The notes beneath the pieces are model-generated. The model saw nothing but the letters and a program-made list of their open reading frames with translations. It did not search any database and was not told the DNA's origin. A stretch of DNA of 64,000 bases from Semisulcospira habei (taxonomy: Eukaryota > Mollusca > Gastropoda > Semisulcospiridae), in contig BTPG01000002.1 of NCBI GenBank assembly GCA_036245525.1, forward strand, positions 118,770,286 to 118,834,285, read 5' to 3'. Both the position numbers and the translations under genes were made by a program. Shown here piece by piece: positions 45,401 to 57,400 of this stretch (positions within the stretch are counted from its first letter, which is position 1; every line of letters begins with the position of its first letter).

Positions 45401-48400
45401 CCTCTCCGACTCCTTTGAACAGGAGATGGGTGTCCCGCAGGGCAGCATTCTATCTCCTGTTTTATTTAGTATTAAAATTAATAACATTGTAAAGGCCGTC
45501 AAGGATGATTCTGAATGCTCTTTGTTTGTTGACGACTTTGCTTTGTGTGCACGTGGTCGAGGACTTGCGTCCCTTGAGAGGCGCTTGCAGCTGTGCGTTG
45601 ATCAATATTGTATAACAAACCAAGGGGAATTACTCAGCGCTGGACAGAACAGTTAGATCCCCTGCCCCCGCCTATCAGGCACCCATTCGCCAGCCCACAG
45701 AGAAATACGCAGGTATAGAACAAGACGATCATCTACATCCCTTCAATCGCATCGTTGATCGCATCCAGGGGTGGGTGTCTCTCAATGGATTCAAGTTCTT
45801 ACCCTCCAAGACTGTCTGTGTGCATTTTACTAACCAGACGAAATATTTTCCAGAACCTAGCCTGAGCATTGCTGGAGTGCCAATTAAGGTGTCCGAGGAA
45901 GCAAAGTTTCTGGGGGTCATTTTTGACAAAAGACTTACCTTCCGCAACCATATTAATTGCCTTAGAACCTCTTGTCAGAAGGCTCTCGACATTCTTCGTG
46001 TCGTCGGTCGTACTGACTGGGGTGCGGACCGTACTGTCTTACTTCGTCTGTACCGGGCCCTTGTTCGGTCCAAACTGGATTACGGCTCTGTGGTGTATGG
46101 CTCAGCTTCCAAGTCTGTGCTACAGCGTCTGAACACAATTCACCATCAGGGTCTGCGGATATGTCTTGGGGCTTTCAGGACGTCTCCAGTTCCTAGTCTG
46201 TATGCCGAGGCAGGGGAGCCTTCTCTCAAGCTCCGCCGCATCCACCTCATGCTCAGCTACGTTCTGAAACTGAAGGCCCATCCAGACAATCCTGCCTATG
46301 ATTGTGTTTTTAAACCATCGTTTGCAGAGATTTATGATACCCATCCGGGAGCTGTCCGTCCACTTTCTTTCCGTGTCCGACCTCATCTGCAGGCGGCCGG
46401 ATTGGACCTGGACAGAGTTTCGGAATCCCTGCAACACATCACTCCACCTTGGCTCTTACCAGTTCCTGAGATCTTGCTGGACTTGACTGCCCACAAGAAA
46501 GACTCTACTCCACCAGCCATATACCAACAGAGCCTCAATGAAATGCTTTCAATTTTTCCTGGCTATTGTCGCATCTATACCGATGGGTCAAAGTCTGAGG
46601 ATGGGAGAGTGGCTGTGGCCGCAGTGTCCTCTCGCCATCCTAGACGCCCATTTAAGCACCGCCTCCCAGACCACTCATCTGTATTTAGTGCGGAACTGTA
46701 GGCGGTTCTGCTGGCACTCAGGCATGCTTATCGATCTAGAGAAAGGAACTTCCTGATTCTGTCTGACTCTCTTTCTGCCCTGCAGGCCCTTCAGGGCACG
46801 GGAAATGACCACCCACTGCTGGTGCAGATCAGAGAGCTCCACGCGTACTTGATGAAGGAATATTATGATATCATTTTTATTTGGGTGCCAGGGCATGTGG
46901 GCATCGAAGGCAACAGGATCGCAGATTCTGCTGCCAACGATGCCCGCAATGACCCTGTCCCTGACACACAGACTGTTTATAGTGATTTTAGACATGTGGC
47001 TAGTGCGTACATAGCCCATGAGTGGCAGTCCAAGTGGGACAAAGAGGAAGCTAACAAGCTGCATGAAGCTCTTCCTAAGTTGTCCGACGGTTTACCTTAT
47101 CGCTGCGGCAGCCGCCGTGAGGAGACTGTCCTGGCTCGGCTCCACATCGGCCACACGTATGTTACGCACTCTTATTTACTTAAACAGGAGGAGCGTCCAT
47201 GGTGTTATGCCTGCGACGAGCAGTACTCTGTTCAACACTTTTTGTTGTCTTGTGCTGATCTAATCGACACAAGGTATAAACATTTCACGGCAGACTCCTT
47301 GAAGGTTTTGTTCCGGGATGTGCCCCCGGACAAGATCTTCAGTTTTCTGAGAGAGTGCCATATTTTTAATAAGATTTGAGCGTTTATAGATTATGATGTT
47401 TCTATTATTTTGACCTTTTGAGAGTCTTTCGACGTTTTCCTTTAAAGACCTGTGCGACATTTTAGCCTGACATATTTTTAAGGTATATTTACATCATGTC
47501 TTAAGACCTTTCTTTTAGTCTGGCTGACCAGATTTTTACCCTTCCCACCGTGAGATGGCCTTAGTTGCCTGCTCGGCGTTAAACCCAAATAACTAACTAA
47601 CTATCAGTAATTTCAAACTGAAAAACAAAATGACACAAAAATCATAATACACACCTTATGCATGAGCAAATTATTTGATAAAGCATAGAGTGTCTAATAT
47701 AATTTTTGTGTGTTTTCATTTTTAATTTGTGTGTGTCTAGGTGAAATTTTTTATGTTGTTTCATCTATTCCCTTGTGCATGTGGTCAGCTGAATGCATGA
47801 GGGGGTTAGCCATTTAACTGTACGTTGATGAGTATTGTCTTTTTGAAATCTGTGTAAATTCAGTGTCAAGAATCTCTTGCCGTCAAGGGACCATGATAAA
47901 AAGTGAATTCAACATGAGGTATAGATTCTCATGAGCCCCCGCAACTGCGGGGGCTCATGAGGATCTATACCTCATGCATTTGGTTGGTGTTGTTTTTCTT
48001 GGCAGTAAAGGGGTTAACAATGAATCATCTTTGTTTTGTCTGTTTAAGGGCAAATGATGGGCACCTGTATGTGTACGACAGAGAAAGCAACCAGCGCACA
48101 CTCAGGGTATAACCCATATGATACCTCAAATTTTTACACTGCCATATGCAAGCTACATTATAGTACTTACAGATAAAGATATAGACCAATGGCTTTAGTT
48201 CAAGGGTGGTGCCAGAATAGCTAGAGGCGCCAAGCTATTCTGGCACTACCCTTGAACTATTTTAGTCAAACTTATTTCACACACTGGTGTATTCCAGATG
48301 ATAAGGGACAATCAGCGCCCTCTCTTTTTTTTTTCCATCTCAGTCACCAAAGGTGACAAGAAAAGAATGTGCCTGCTGTTTGGTGCTTTTATCACATACT

Positions 48401-51400
48401 AGCACAGATGTAAAGGTGTTATCTAAGCATTGAAATACAGTCAGAGTAAAATGTGAAAAAATGACTGCCTTAGACAGGTAGTGTCTTTTACACAGGGTCA
48501 TCTAAGTAATAGAAAAGAGACCAAAATTGGGTGGTCTGCTTAGACAAGTGGTTGCCTTGACAGGTTTGACTGTACAACAGAACAATGCGACAATGTGGAA
48601 CCTGTTTTGGGTGACCACCCTTATAAGATATCACCTGTCATTAAAGACTATCATTCAGGTGGCTACGAATGATGTCTTTACTGACGGATGATACTTTTTG
48701 CTGTGAAAACTTGAGAGAGCACGTACAGTCTCTTGAGATGACCTTTTTTTTGCAAAAAGAAAAAGGTGACTGTTCAGAACAGGGTAATGCAGTATTAAAA
48801 CAATACAAGGCCACAGTCCGCAGCATACTGCCGTGTATCCTTATCTCGAATGTGCTAATATCCTTAATTGAGCAAGTCGTGTTCAGCTTTCCTCTCTGTT
48901 GGTGCACATGTGCATGTAAATGATGTCGATGAAACTATCAGATAGTGAAGACACCTGAGTAATGTGTGCATGAATTGCACCAGCTAGAGTCATTAATCCA
49001 CATGAGCCCCTCATTTGCTTGGGCTCATGAGTATGAATGCCACATGCATTTGGATGGTGTTTGCGGTTTACATCTTTTTTATGGTTATTGTTTTTATTTA
49101 AGATTGAAGCTCACGATGATGATGTCAACACGGTCGCCTTTGCTGATGACAGTTCACAGATTCTCTACAGTGGCGGTGATGATGGACTGTGCAAGGTGAT
49201 TTTTCCCTGTCTCTTTCATTGTTTCTTCTTGTACCAAAGAAGATGACCTTTTTATTTGATTCTGTTGGTCGGCTGGGGACAGCTACCTTATTTCCCAAGT
49301 ATGAAACTACAGGTCAAGAGGCAAAACATGAGTTACGTCATGAGATTGTTAAGGCCCATCACATTTCATATTGCACTTTCCTCCGGTTAGAAGAAGATAC
49401 AGCAGAACCTGTTTTGAGTGACCATCCTTATGAGAAATCACCTGTCTAGCAACCTAAAATGATGGATTTGTATGTATTGTTGTTTAGTTTATTGTTAAAG
49501 TGGTGTGTTCGGGCATTGTGTTTTGTTTGTTATGTGCATATATGTCATTGTATTTTTAGTCTTGTGTACACTATAGATTGTAAAGCGCTTAGAGCTTTTG
49601 AGTAAGATTAAGCCCTATGTAAATAGTAATAATAATAATTATTATTATTATTTGAACAACAGGTGACACTTTTTGCCCTGCAAGACTTCACTTCAGAGAG
49701 CACCGGTCTTTTAACTCTTAAACTCCCAGAACTTGATGACTTCCATTCTATAGAATGGAAGTCATTTAGTTCTGGGAGTTTAAGAGTTAAGACAACTTAA
49801 AACAGATTTCACTGTACAAAGTAGTATGCATAAGTCTTGCAGTCCTGATGTCCTGCAAATCTACCTTCTTCAGGTGGTACTGATACAAGTCTGTAAACAT
49901 TGTTTTAGGTATGGGATCGGCGCACACTAAGAGAAGACAGCCCAAACCCGGTTGGTGTTATGGCAGGCCACTATGACGGGATCACTTACATTGACACAAA
50001 AGTTAGTCAGGTTGTGTGTCTCAGTTGTTTGTTGTTTATTTGTTGTTTTTTATGTGGTGTTGTTCATGTTTTGTTTAAATCTGAAAATGGAGCTTATCTT
50101 CAGAAAACAGGCTACAGCAGCAACGCCGTAGATTTCCATGAAATGTCAAGGGAGCTAATAGTCAGAAAACAGGCTACACTCGCATGCCATTTATTTCCCT
50201 TCACTGGGTTTTGCCATAGGGTTTCCATCTTTCTGTTTGTTTGGTGATGCAGAATATTTTGTTTCCGACTCTAAAGAAAAGACAATATGTTTGTTTGCAG
50301 GGTGATGCGCGGTATTTTGTTTCCAACTCTAAAGACCAGACCATGAAGCTGTGGGATGTGAGGGTGTTTTCGTCTAACGATGGGGTGGAAGTGAGTGCTT
50401 TGTAACATTGCATATTTTTGGTCCAGTTAAATATTATTTGTTTCCTCAAAATACATTACCGATGACATGACTATCAGGAATAGTCTACTTGCTTACCAAT
50501 TTTAGCCTAAGACCCGAAGGGTCCCCCCCGGAGGCTCTCAGGGATCCCTAAAAGGGACGAGAGTAGCCTCCTCTGCCCATCTGGTCACGTGCCACGTGGT
50601 GCATCCTTTAGCCAGTTGTCTACTTCGCTGTTAGCGTACGCACGCGTTTTCTAGAGCTTACGGACCCGACCTTCACGGAGACTGTGTACGGTGCGACCGT
50701 TCCTCACCGGCTTGCCTTCTCCTTGCCTTCCGTCTTCCTCTTCCTTGTGTGGCCTCCTTCTTCTCTGCCTGGCCTCTTCTGTGCCTCATGCAGTTTGCTG
50801 GCCCTGGAACCTTCTAGGCTTCCGTCGCGCGGTGGTTTGTGCTTCGTCACCCTGCCATTCCGCCATGGACAGGTAAAGTCTCGGCCGCTTCCTACGTCTC
50901 GCCCGGCTGGGCCGGACGTCGGGCTTCGCTCGAGCTACTGTTGTTTTCTCTCCACATTTCACTGTGCGTTTCGCGTGTTTCTTAATTTTCGAAGCTTTAA
51001 ATGGCCGGATTTGTTTCCCGCCGCCGGTCACCTTTCATGTTTGGGTATGGGTTGCAGTTACCAAGTGCGCCTCTCCCCAGTACAGCGACTTCCAGTGACC
51101 TAGTGTCCGGTGCTTTGTGCTTCGTCACTCTGCCGTTCCGCCATGGAAAGGTAAAGTCTTGGCCGCTTCCTACGTCTCACCCGGCTGGGCCGGACGTCGT
51201 GTTGGCTCGGACTTCTGTTTGTTTTCTCTCCGCTTTTCACGGTGAGTTTCGCTCGTTACTTACTTCGGAGCTTTAACTGGCGGGGTTAGTTACCCGCCGC
51301 CCATCGCCTTTCATGTATGGGTATGGGGCGGTCCGTGGCGCAGTGGTTAAGGCGCCTGCCACCAATGCTAAAGGTGCGTGGTTCGACTACGGGTTCCGGC

Positions 51401-54400
51401 GTCGGATTTTTCTCCTCTAGTAAGTGTCACCGTTAATTCGGGCGGACCGTCGGGGGTTCTTTCTCCGGGTACTCCGGCTCTTCCTCCCCCTCCACTTTGG
51501 TATCAGTTTCAGCCCACTTAATCAAATTTCAAATACAAACGATTTTGAATTTCCAAAAACTACAGTAGCTCGCTTGAGCTTGCCCTTAGCACCACGTGAA
51601 TGTTCTGTGTTTATGTACAGTGTGTGAGTGAATGCGCGTGATTCACGTGAGCGTGCTTGTTGGGTTCAGTTCGCGGCGGCGCTTTGAGCCGATTTTCAAT
51701 TGGGATAAAGCGCCTATTTAATGCGCTTATTATTATTATGTGTTGCAGTTACCAAGTGCGCCCCTGCCCAGGACGGCGACTTCCAGTGGCCTGGTGTCTG
51801 CCACACAGTGTGTCGACCGGGTGCCGGCTGCTCCTCTGTCATTGGCTGCGCTGGCTGCGCCTCTTGACCGGAGGTTCTTGGTCTCTACTCTGGTGTCTCT
51901 ACTGGCGAGCGACCTGCGACTGTCCGCCTTCCTTGGGACCTCCCGCGGCACAGTGGGATTGTTCAAGCTCCCCTCAGACTTGGGATAGCCCACACCTCGC
52001 ATCCCTGGTAAGTTTGTAGCCTATTCGTAGACGCGTTAAGCTCGCTGACTCCTCCGGCGAGTCGCCAAGCTGGCTACGTGCCCCCCTCCTTGGAGCCCCG
52101 GGCACCGCGACCTTGTCGCCATTAGTTCATGCGTCGGCCTTTTGGCCCAACTTTTAGCCCGCTGACTCCTCCGGCGAGTCGCCTAGCTGGCTTAGTGCCC
52201 CCCTCCTTGAGCCCCGGGCACCGCGACCTTGTCGCCTGTTACATAAAAAAAAAAAAAAAAAAAAGTTGACGCTTTGGCCTCGTGGCCCCTCCTAAGCCCG
52301 CTGACTCCTCCGGCGAGTCGCTTATTAGTTTACGCGTCGGCCTTCGGCCCTACTTCTAAGCCCGCTGACTCCTCCGGCGAGTCGCCAAGCCGGTTACGTG
52401 CCCCCTCCTTGGAGCCCCGGGCACCGCGACTTTGTCGCTAATTAGTTTACGCGTCGGCCTTCGGACCTTCTAAGCCCGCTGACTCCTCCGGCGAGTTGCC
52501 AAGCTGGCTACGTGCCCCCCTCCTTGAGCCCCGGGCACGGCGACCTTTGTCGCCTATTTGTAGACGCGTTGGCCTCGCGGCCCCTCCTAAGCCGGCTGAC
52601 TCCTCCGGCGAGTCGCCGAGCCGCTACGTGCCCCCGCCTTGAGCCCTGGGCACAGCGACCTTGTCGCCATTAGTTCACGCGTCGGCCTTCGGCCCCAGCC
52701 TTTAAGTCCGCTGACTCCTACGGCGAGTCGTCAAGCCGACTTTGTGCCCCCCTCCTTGAACTGGGCACCGCGACCTTGTCGCCTTTTGTTCTCACTTTGG
52801 CGCTTCGGCCTCAGTCTCTGGGCCCGCTGACTCCTACGGCGAGTCGCCAAGCCGCTTTGTGCCCCCCTCCTTGAGCCCCGGGCACCGCGACCCTTTTCAC
52901 CTGTTAGTACCCTAGTCGGCCTTATGACCCTCCTTCCAACCTGCTGACTCCTTCGTCGAGTCGCCAGCCAGCTATGTGCCCCCTCCTTGAGCCTCGAGCA
53001 CTGCGTCTGGATCGTCTTCCCTTACCTCGGGACTTCGAGCCGTTTCCCCTGGCGCCTACGGCCTTTCCACGTTGTTTTCACCGGTTCTTGTCTGTTCACC
53101 GAAGTTGAGCAACGTCGCGCTCGGTTAGCACTTGGATGGGTGCCCTTTTGGGTAAACCCAGTGCAAGAGGGGATCGACGTCTTAGCCCTCGTCGCCTGGA
53201 TAGTTGCGGTGCCCGGCTTTCGTCGCCCGCCTGCTCGACCCCCTCCTGTGTCCCTGTCGACCTTCGCCTTGTGCTCGGCGCTGTCGTTCTCCTCGGGACA
53301 TCTGTCTTCCCCGCTCTCAGCACCCTTCGCCTCCAGCCAACAGCCATACCACGTTCAATACACCGGTTCTCGTCTGTTCCCCGACGTTAAGCTACGTCGG
53401 GCTCGGTTAGTACTTGGATGGGTGACCGCCTGGGAACACCAAGTGCTGTTGGCATCATCATTTTAAAGCGTCTCCCCGACCCTCTCCGGTGGATGACTCG
53501 GCGTCCTGCTGCCCTGTCCCTCCTCATGGCGGGCTCTACGCGTCTTGGAGCGACGAGGCCCGTCTCTTCGCGCTTTGCCACCGCTCAGAGGATGCTGCTG
53601 CCTTGTAGACGCTCTTCTGCCCCTCCAATGAGTCCCGCCGCTGACATGGTCTTTTCCGTTCGCCGCTGGCCTGCTGGTGTCGTCTTCGCCTTCGGCTCCT
53701 TGGTGCGCGGGCCACTCGCTCCGCTTCGTGCCCGCTGCCTCCAGTGGTTCCGCCGGCGCTCGTGCTTGCGGCTACTCTTCCCAGCTCTTGCGGATCTTCC
53801 GCGTGGCTTCGGACCCTCCGCCCCCTAGCCTTCCTTCGTTCGTGGCGGACTGGCTCCCTTCCCTGGCCTTTCCCCCCTGATGCAACGTCGCAGCTCTACC
53901 GTGCTCCTGTGGGTACCCGCGCCCTTCGGCCCTGCCTGGCTGTCTTTGTAGGTACCCTTCTAGGCACGTGGGCCCAGCGCCACTCTTGTGGACTGAGTTC
54001 CCGCCCGTTCGGACCAAGGCCCTCGCCCTTCGCGCGCTGGTCTCCGCTCTTCTTCGGGAAGTTGCGATGGTGCTCGTCGCTCGGCACGCCTCCCCCGCCT
54101 CGGACCCTTCGCGTTGCCTTCAGCCCATGGTCGTCGCCGCCAGCCTGGATCTGCCCGATGCTTCTATGCGTCCCCATGCCTCCCGCCCCCGCCGTTGCCT
54201 TCGCTTGCCGTCGACGGGACCGTTTCCAGTTTCGGCCTCTCCTGTGTGGTTTCTCCCTCAGCCCTGGGTCCTTGCGCGGATCGTGGATGCCGTGGTTGCC
54301 CGAGCCCTTCGATCTTCCTCCAGCCGATCTCCTCCTTAGACGACCTGCTTCTGCGGAATCAGTCGTTGGTCTCTCTTCGTAGGGCAGGGATGCTCTTCGC

Positions 54401-57400
54401 CTCCGTTTTTCTCGCCTGGTCGCCCTGGTCAACGCCAACAGTCCGACCTCTCGCCCTCTCGCCACTGGTTCACCTGGGGATGGATTTTGTGACCGACCGC
54501 AACTTGTTGCGTCTTCCCGAGCCTCGGATCCAAAACTTCCCGATCTAGCCCGTGGGTAGCTGAGGACGCGGCGGTCCCCGCCTGAGTGTGGCTCCAGCTC
54601 CTCGTCCTGATGAGTGCGGCGGCTGATCTCCTTCCCCTCGGTCTTCTGTACTTCCATTCTCTCCAACTGCATCTTCTCCTCCATTGGAGACCGTCCTCCG
54701 GCGATCTCTCTACCCTGGTGCCGGTCTCTCCTGTGATGAGCCCCATCTGCTTCGCTGGACGGACATTCTTGGCTCGGCTCCGGGTTCCCCCTGACCTCGT
54801 CACTGCCCGTCTCTCTCTCTGCGTCGATGCCAGTCTCGACGGTTGGGGCTCTCACCTTCTTCCGAGTTTTCAATCGACGGCCGGCCACTGGCCCGTGAAC
54901 CTGACTTCGCGGCACGTCAACCGCTGGGACTGTATGCAGTTGGCAGGCCCTCTGCGCTTGGGATCCGACCTTCGGGCACAGGACCTCCTCGTCCTCTCTG
55001 ACAGCTCCACAGTCGTGGCCTACCTACAGAAGCAGGGAGGAACCCGCTCTCCCGTCCTCTGCTTCCTCCTCTATCGACCCCTTCGCTGGTGCGAGGACCG
55101 CGACATCTCCCTCCGAGCCCGTCACAGTCCAGGTCACCTGAACGTCCTGGCAGACTACCTCTCGCGACGGGGTCAGCTTCTTCCCATGGATTGGACCCTA
55201 CGCCGGGACATCCTTCGCTTGATCTGCGCTCGTTGGGAGACTCCCCTTATCGATCTCTTCGCCACGAGGTGTAACCTCCTGCTTCCCCTCTTCGTCTCCC
55301 CAATTCCTGACCCTCTGGCCTGGCAGTCGATGCGCTTCGATCCCTTGGGACGGACTGGTCGCTTACACCTACCCTCCGGCGGTCGTGGTCCCCAAGTCCT
55401 GCTCAAGCTCCGGGGTTGCAACGCGGTCCTTCTCATGGTGGCCCGATCTCCTGGACCGGATCGTGGACTACCGACCTTCTCAGTCTCGCCACGGGTTCAC
55501 CCTCCCTCTTCCCACCCCGCGCACGATGCTCAAGCAGCACCGCCAGCCGCTCTTCCACCCCTGCCCTGAGCGACTTCTCCTACACGCCTGGCAATTGTGC
55601 GGCAAGCCCTCTGCTGGAGGCTTCTCGAGTGCGGCAGCGGACGCTATCGCTTCAGCCCGCAGACCTTCTACCAGACGTGTCTACGAGGGATAGTGGCGTG
55701 CTTCGTGCCTGGTGCTCTGACCGCTGCCTCTCCTCCGTCAGCCTGACGACTCCTCAGCTCGTGGACTTCTTCTCTGGCTCGTCCAAGACCAAGGTTTGGC
55801 TCCCCTCTTGATCCGCGGCTGCCCCTCTTGTTTGCCGACGCCTACCGTCACCTCGGCCGTCCCGACCCCAGTGCCTGCAAGGACCTGCCTGACCCGTTGG
55901 CGTGGTTCGGCGTGCAGCGTCCGGTCTCCCACTCCCTTGTTCCACGCTGGGACCTCCCTGGGTCCTCCCCTGGCTGACTTCGGACCGCTGAACCGCTCCA
56001 TCTGGCCCGCTTCGTGGACGTGATTCGGAGACCTGCTTCCTGATGGCCCTTGCCACAGCGCCCCGCGCCAGCGAGCTCCTCGCGCTCTCGTCTCGCCCCG
56101 CCTGCCTGCAGTTCCGAGTGGATGGCTCTGTTCAGCTACTCCCGGATCCTTCCTTCTCGCTCAGACTAGGTCTCCCTTGACGGCGCCTCAGGTCATCACT
56201 ATTCGGCTGCTTACAGGGCCGGACTTCCTCGGGAGACTCGGCAGCAAGATCCGGTGCATGCACTCCGTATCTACCTGCATCGCTCCAAGTCCGTGCGGAG
56301 GGGACGGACTCGTCTCTTTTTGCCGCTGACCACCGGCAGAACCGACATCTCAGCCCAAACGTTCTCCTCCTCGCTCCGCTGGGTATTACGGTCCGCCTAT
56401 TGCGACCTCTCCCACAGGGAGCCGAGGCACTGAGGATCCGCGCCCATGAAGTGCACGCTAGAGCCGCAATTCTCGCCTTCGCCCGCGCCTGTGCGGTTAA
56501 GGACTTTGTGGCTGCAGTGGGGTGGTGGGCCGAATCTACCTTCGCCCGCTTCTACTTCCGCGCCCTGACAGTCCAGCGCGACAACCTTACGCTGGTGGGC
56601 GACTTTTCTGCGGCGCAACACTCCCTCCAGGCGCCCTCGGCGCCTTAGGTTGCACTTCGCTAAATTTGTCGGGAGTGTGCGATTAGGAGTGACGGGCTGG
56701 TTTGTCCCGAACGAGGTTTCTGAAGGGATTGTGCGGCACCCTCCTCCTTTTTGACATTCTTCCTGATAGTCATGTCATCGGTAATGTGTTTTGAGGAAAC
56801 AAATTAATTTTTCCCTAAACTGTATTTTTTCGAAAAATACTTACCGATGACATGACTGAGGTCCCTCCCTCCTCCCCGCTTGCCGCTGGTAGCTCCGTAG
56901 ACAACTGGCTAAAGGATGCACCACGTGGCACGTGACCGGATGGGCAGGGGAGGCTACTCTCGTCCCTGTTAGGGATCCCCGAGAGCCTCCTGGGGGGACC
57001 CTTCGGGTCTTAGGCTAAAATTGGTAAGCAAGTAGACTATTCCTGATAGTCATGTCATCGGTAAGTATTTTTCGAAAAAATACATTTTAGAGAAAAATTA
57101 ATTTTTATAACACAGTTTATAATATTTGCATCGTGGGGATCAAATGTAGTCACACAGCTTGGAAACTGTGTCTGTTTTGGACGACCATCCTCATGAGACA
57201 TCACCTGTCATTAAAGATCGTCACTCAGATGGCTGTAGCCACCTGAATGATAATCTTTAACCCTTTCAGTGCCAAGAAAATGTGAACACACCCAACTACA
57301 AGAGGTATAGATTCCCATGAGCCCCTGCAGTTACAGGGGCTCATGAGGATCTATGTCTCTTGCTGACACCCCTGTGAATCCATGTTCCTAGGACAGCTGG

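Larger units (their letters stand above)
41955..47603 (+). mobile_element. Full-length Nimb/I-like LINE, copy 1 (rearranged)
   Basis: TCAGTAATTTCA at 41943-41954 is repeated at 47604-47615. It includes a 645-base 5' UTR, ORF1 with three zinc knuckles, ORF2 (endonuclease, reverse transcriptase, RNase H) and a TAACTAACTAACTA-like tail. I-clade elements of the Nimb type are known from molluscs. ORF1 is frameshifted and ORF2 carries a duplication/deletion and a short retroposon. Confidence 0.92.
50439..57107 (+). mobile_element. DIRS-type tyrosine-recombinase retrotransposon C
   Basis: Left repeat from TTTCCTCAAAATACATTACC; right end AAAAATTAATTTTTA at 57107; internal complementary region at 56760-56850. 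The inside has a tandemly duplicated leader, a SINE, a minisatellite, two 5S rRNA-like sequences, a strongly frameshifted reverse transcriptase/RNase H and tyrosine recombinase. Inactive. Sense orientation in intron 13. Confidence 0.9.

Noticed and set aside
51327..51410. Possible tRNA gene (A and B boxes)
   Set aside because: The tRNA-like head is the start of a SINE with a body and TTA-repeat tail, and it lacks a clean acceptor stem.
53896..54915. Long minus-strand frame of 339 codons
   Set aside because: It is the antisense of DIRS C coding sequence. High GC and few stops on the opposite strand explain its length; the residue content is low-complexity (R, G, E).
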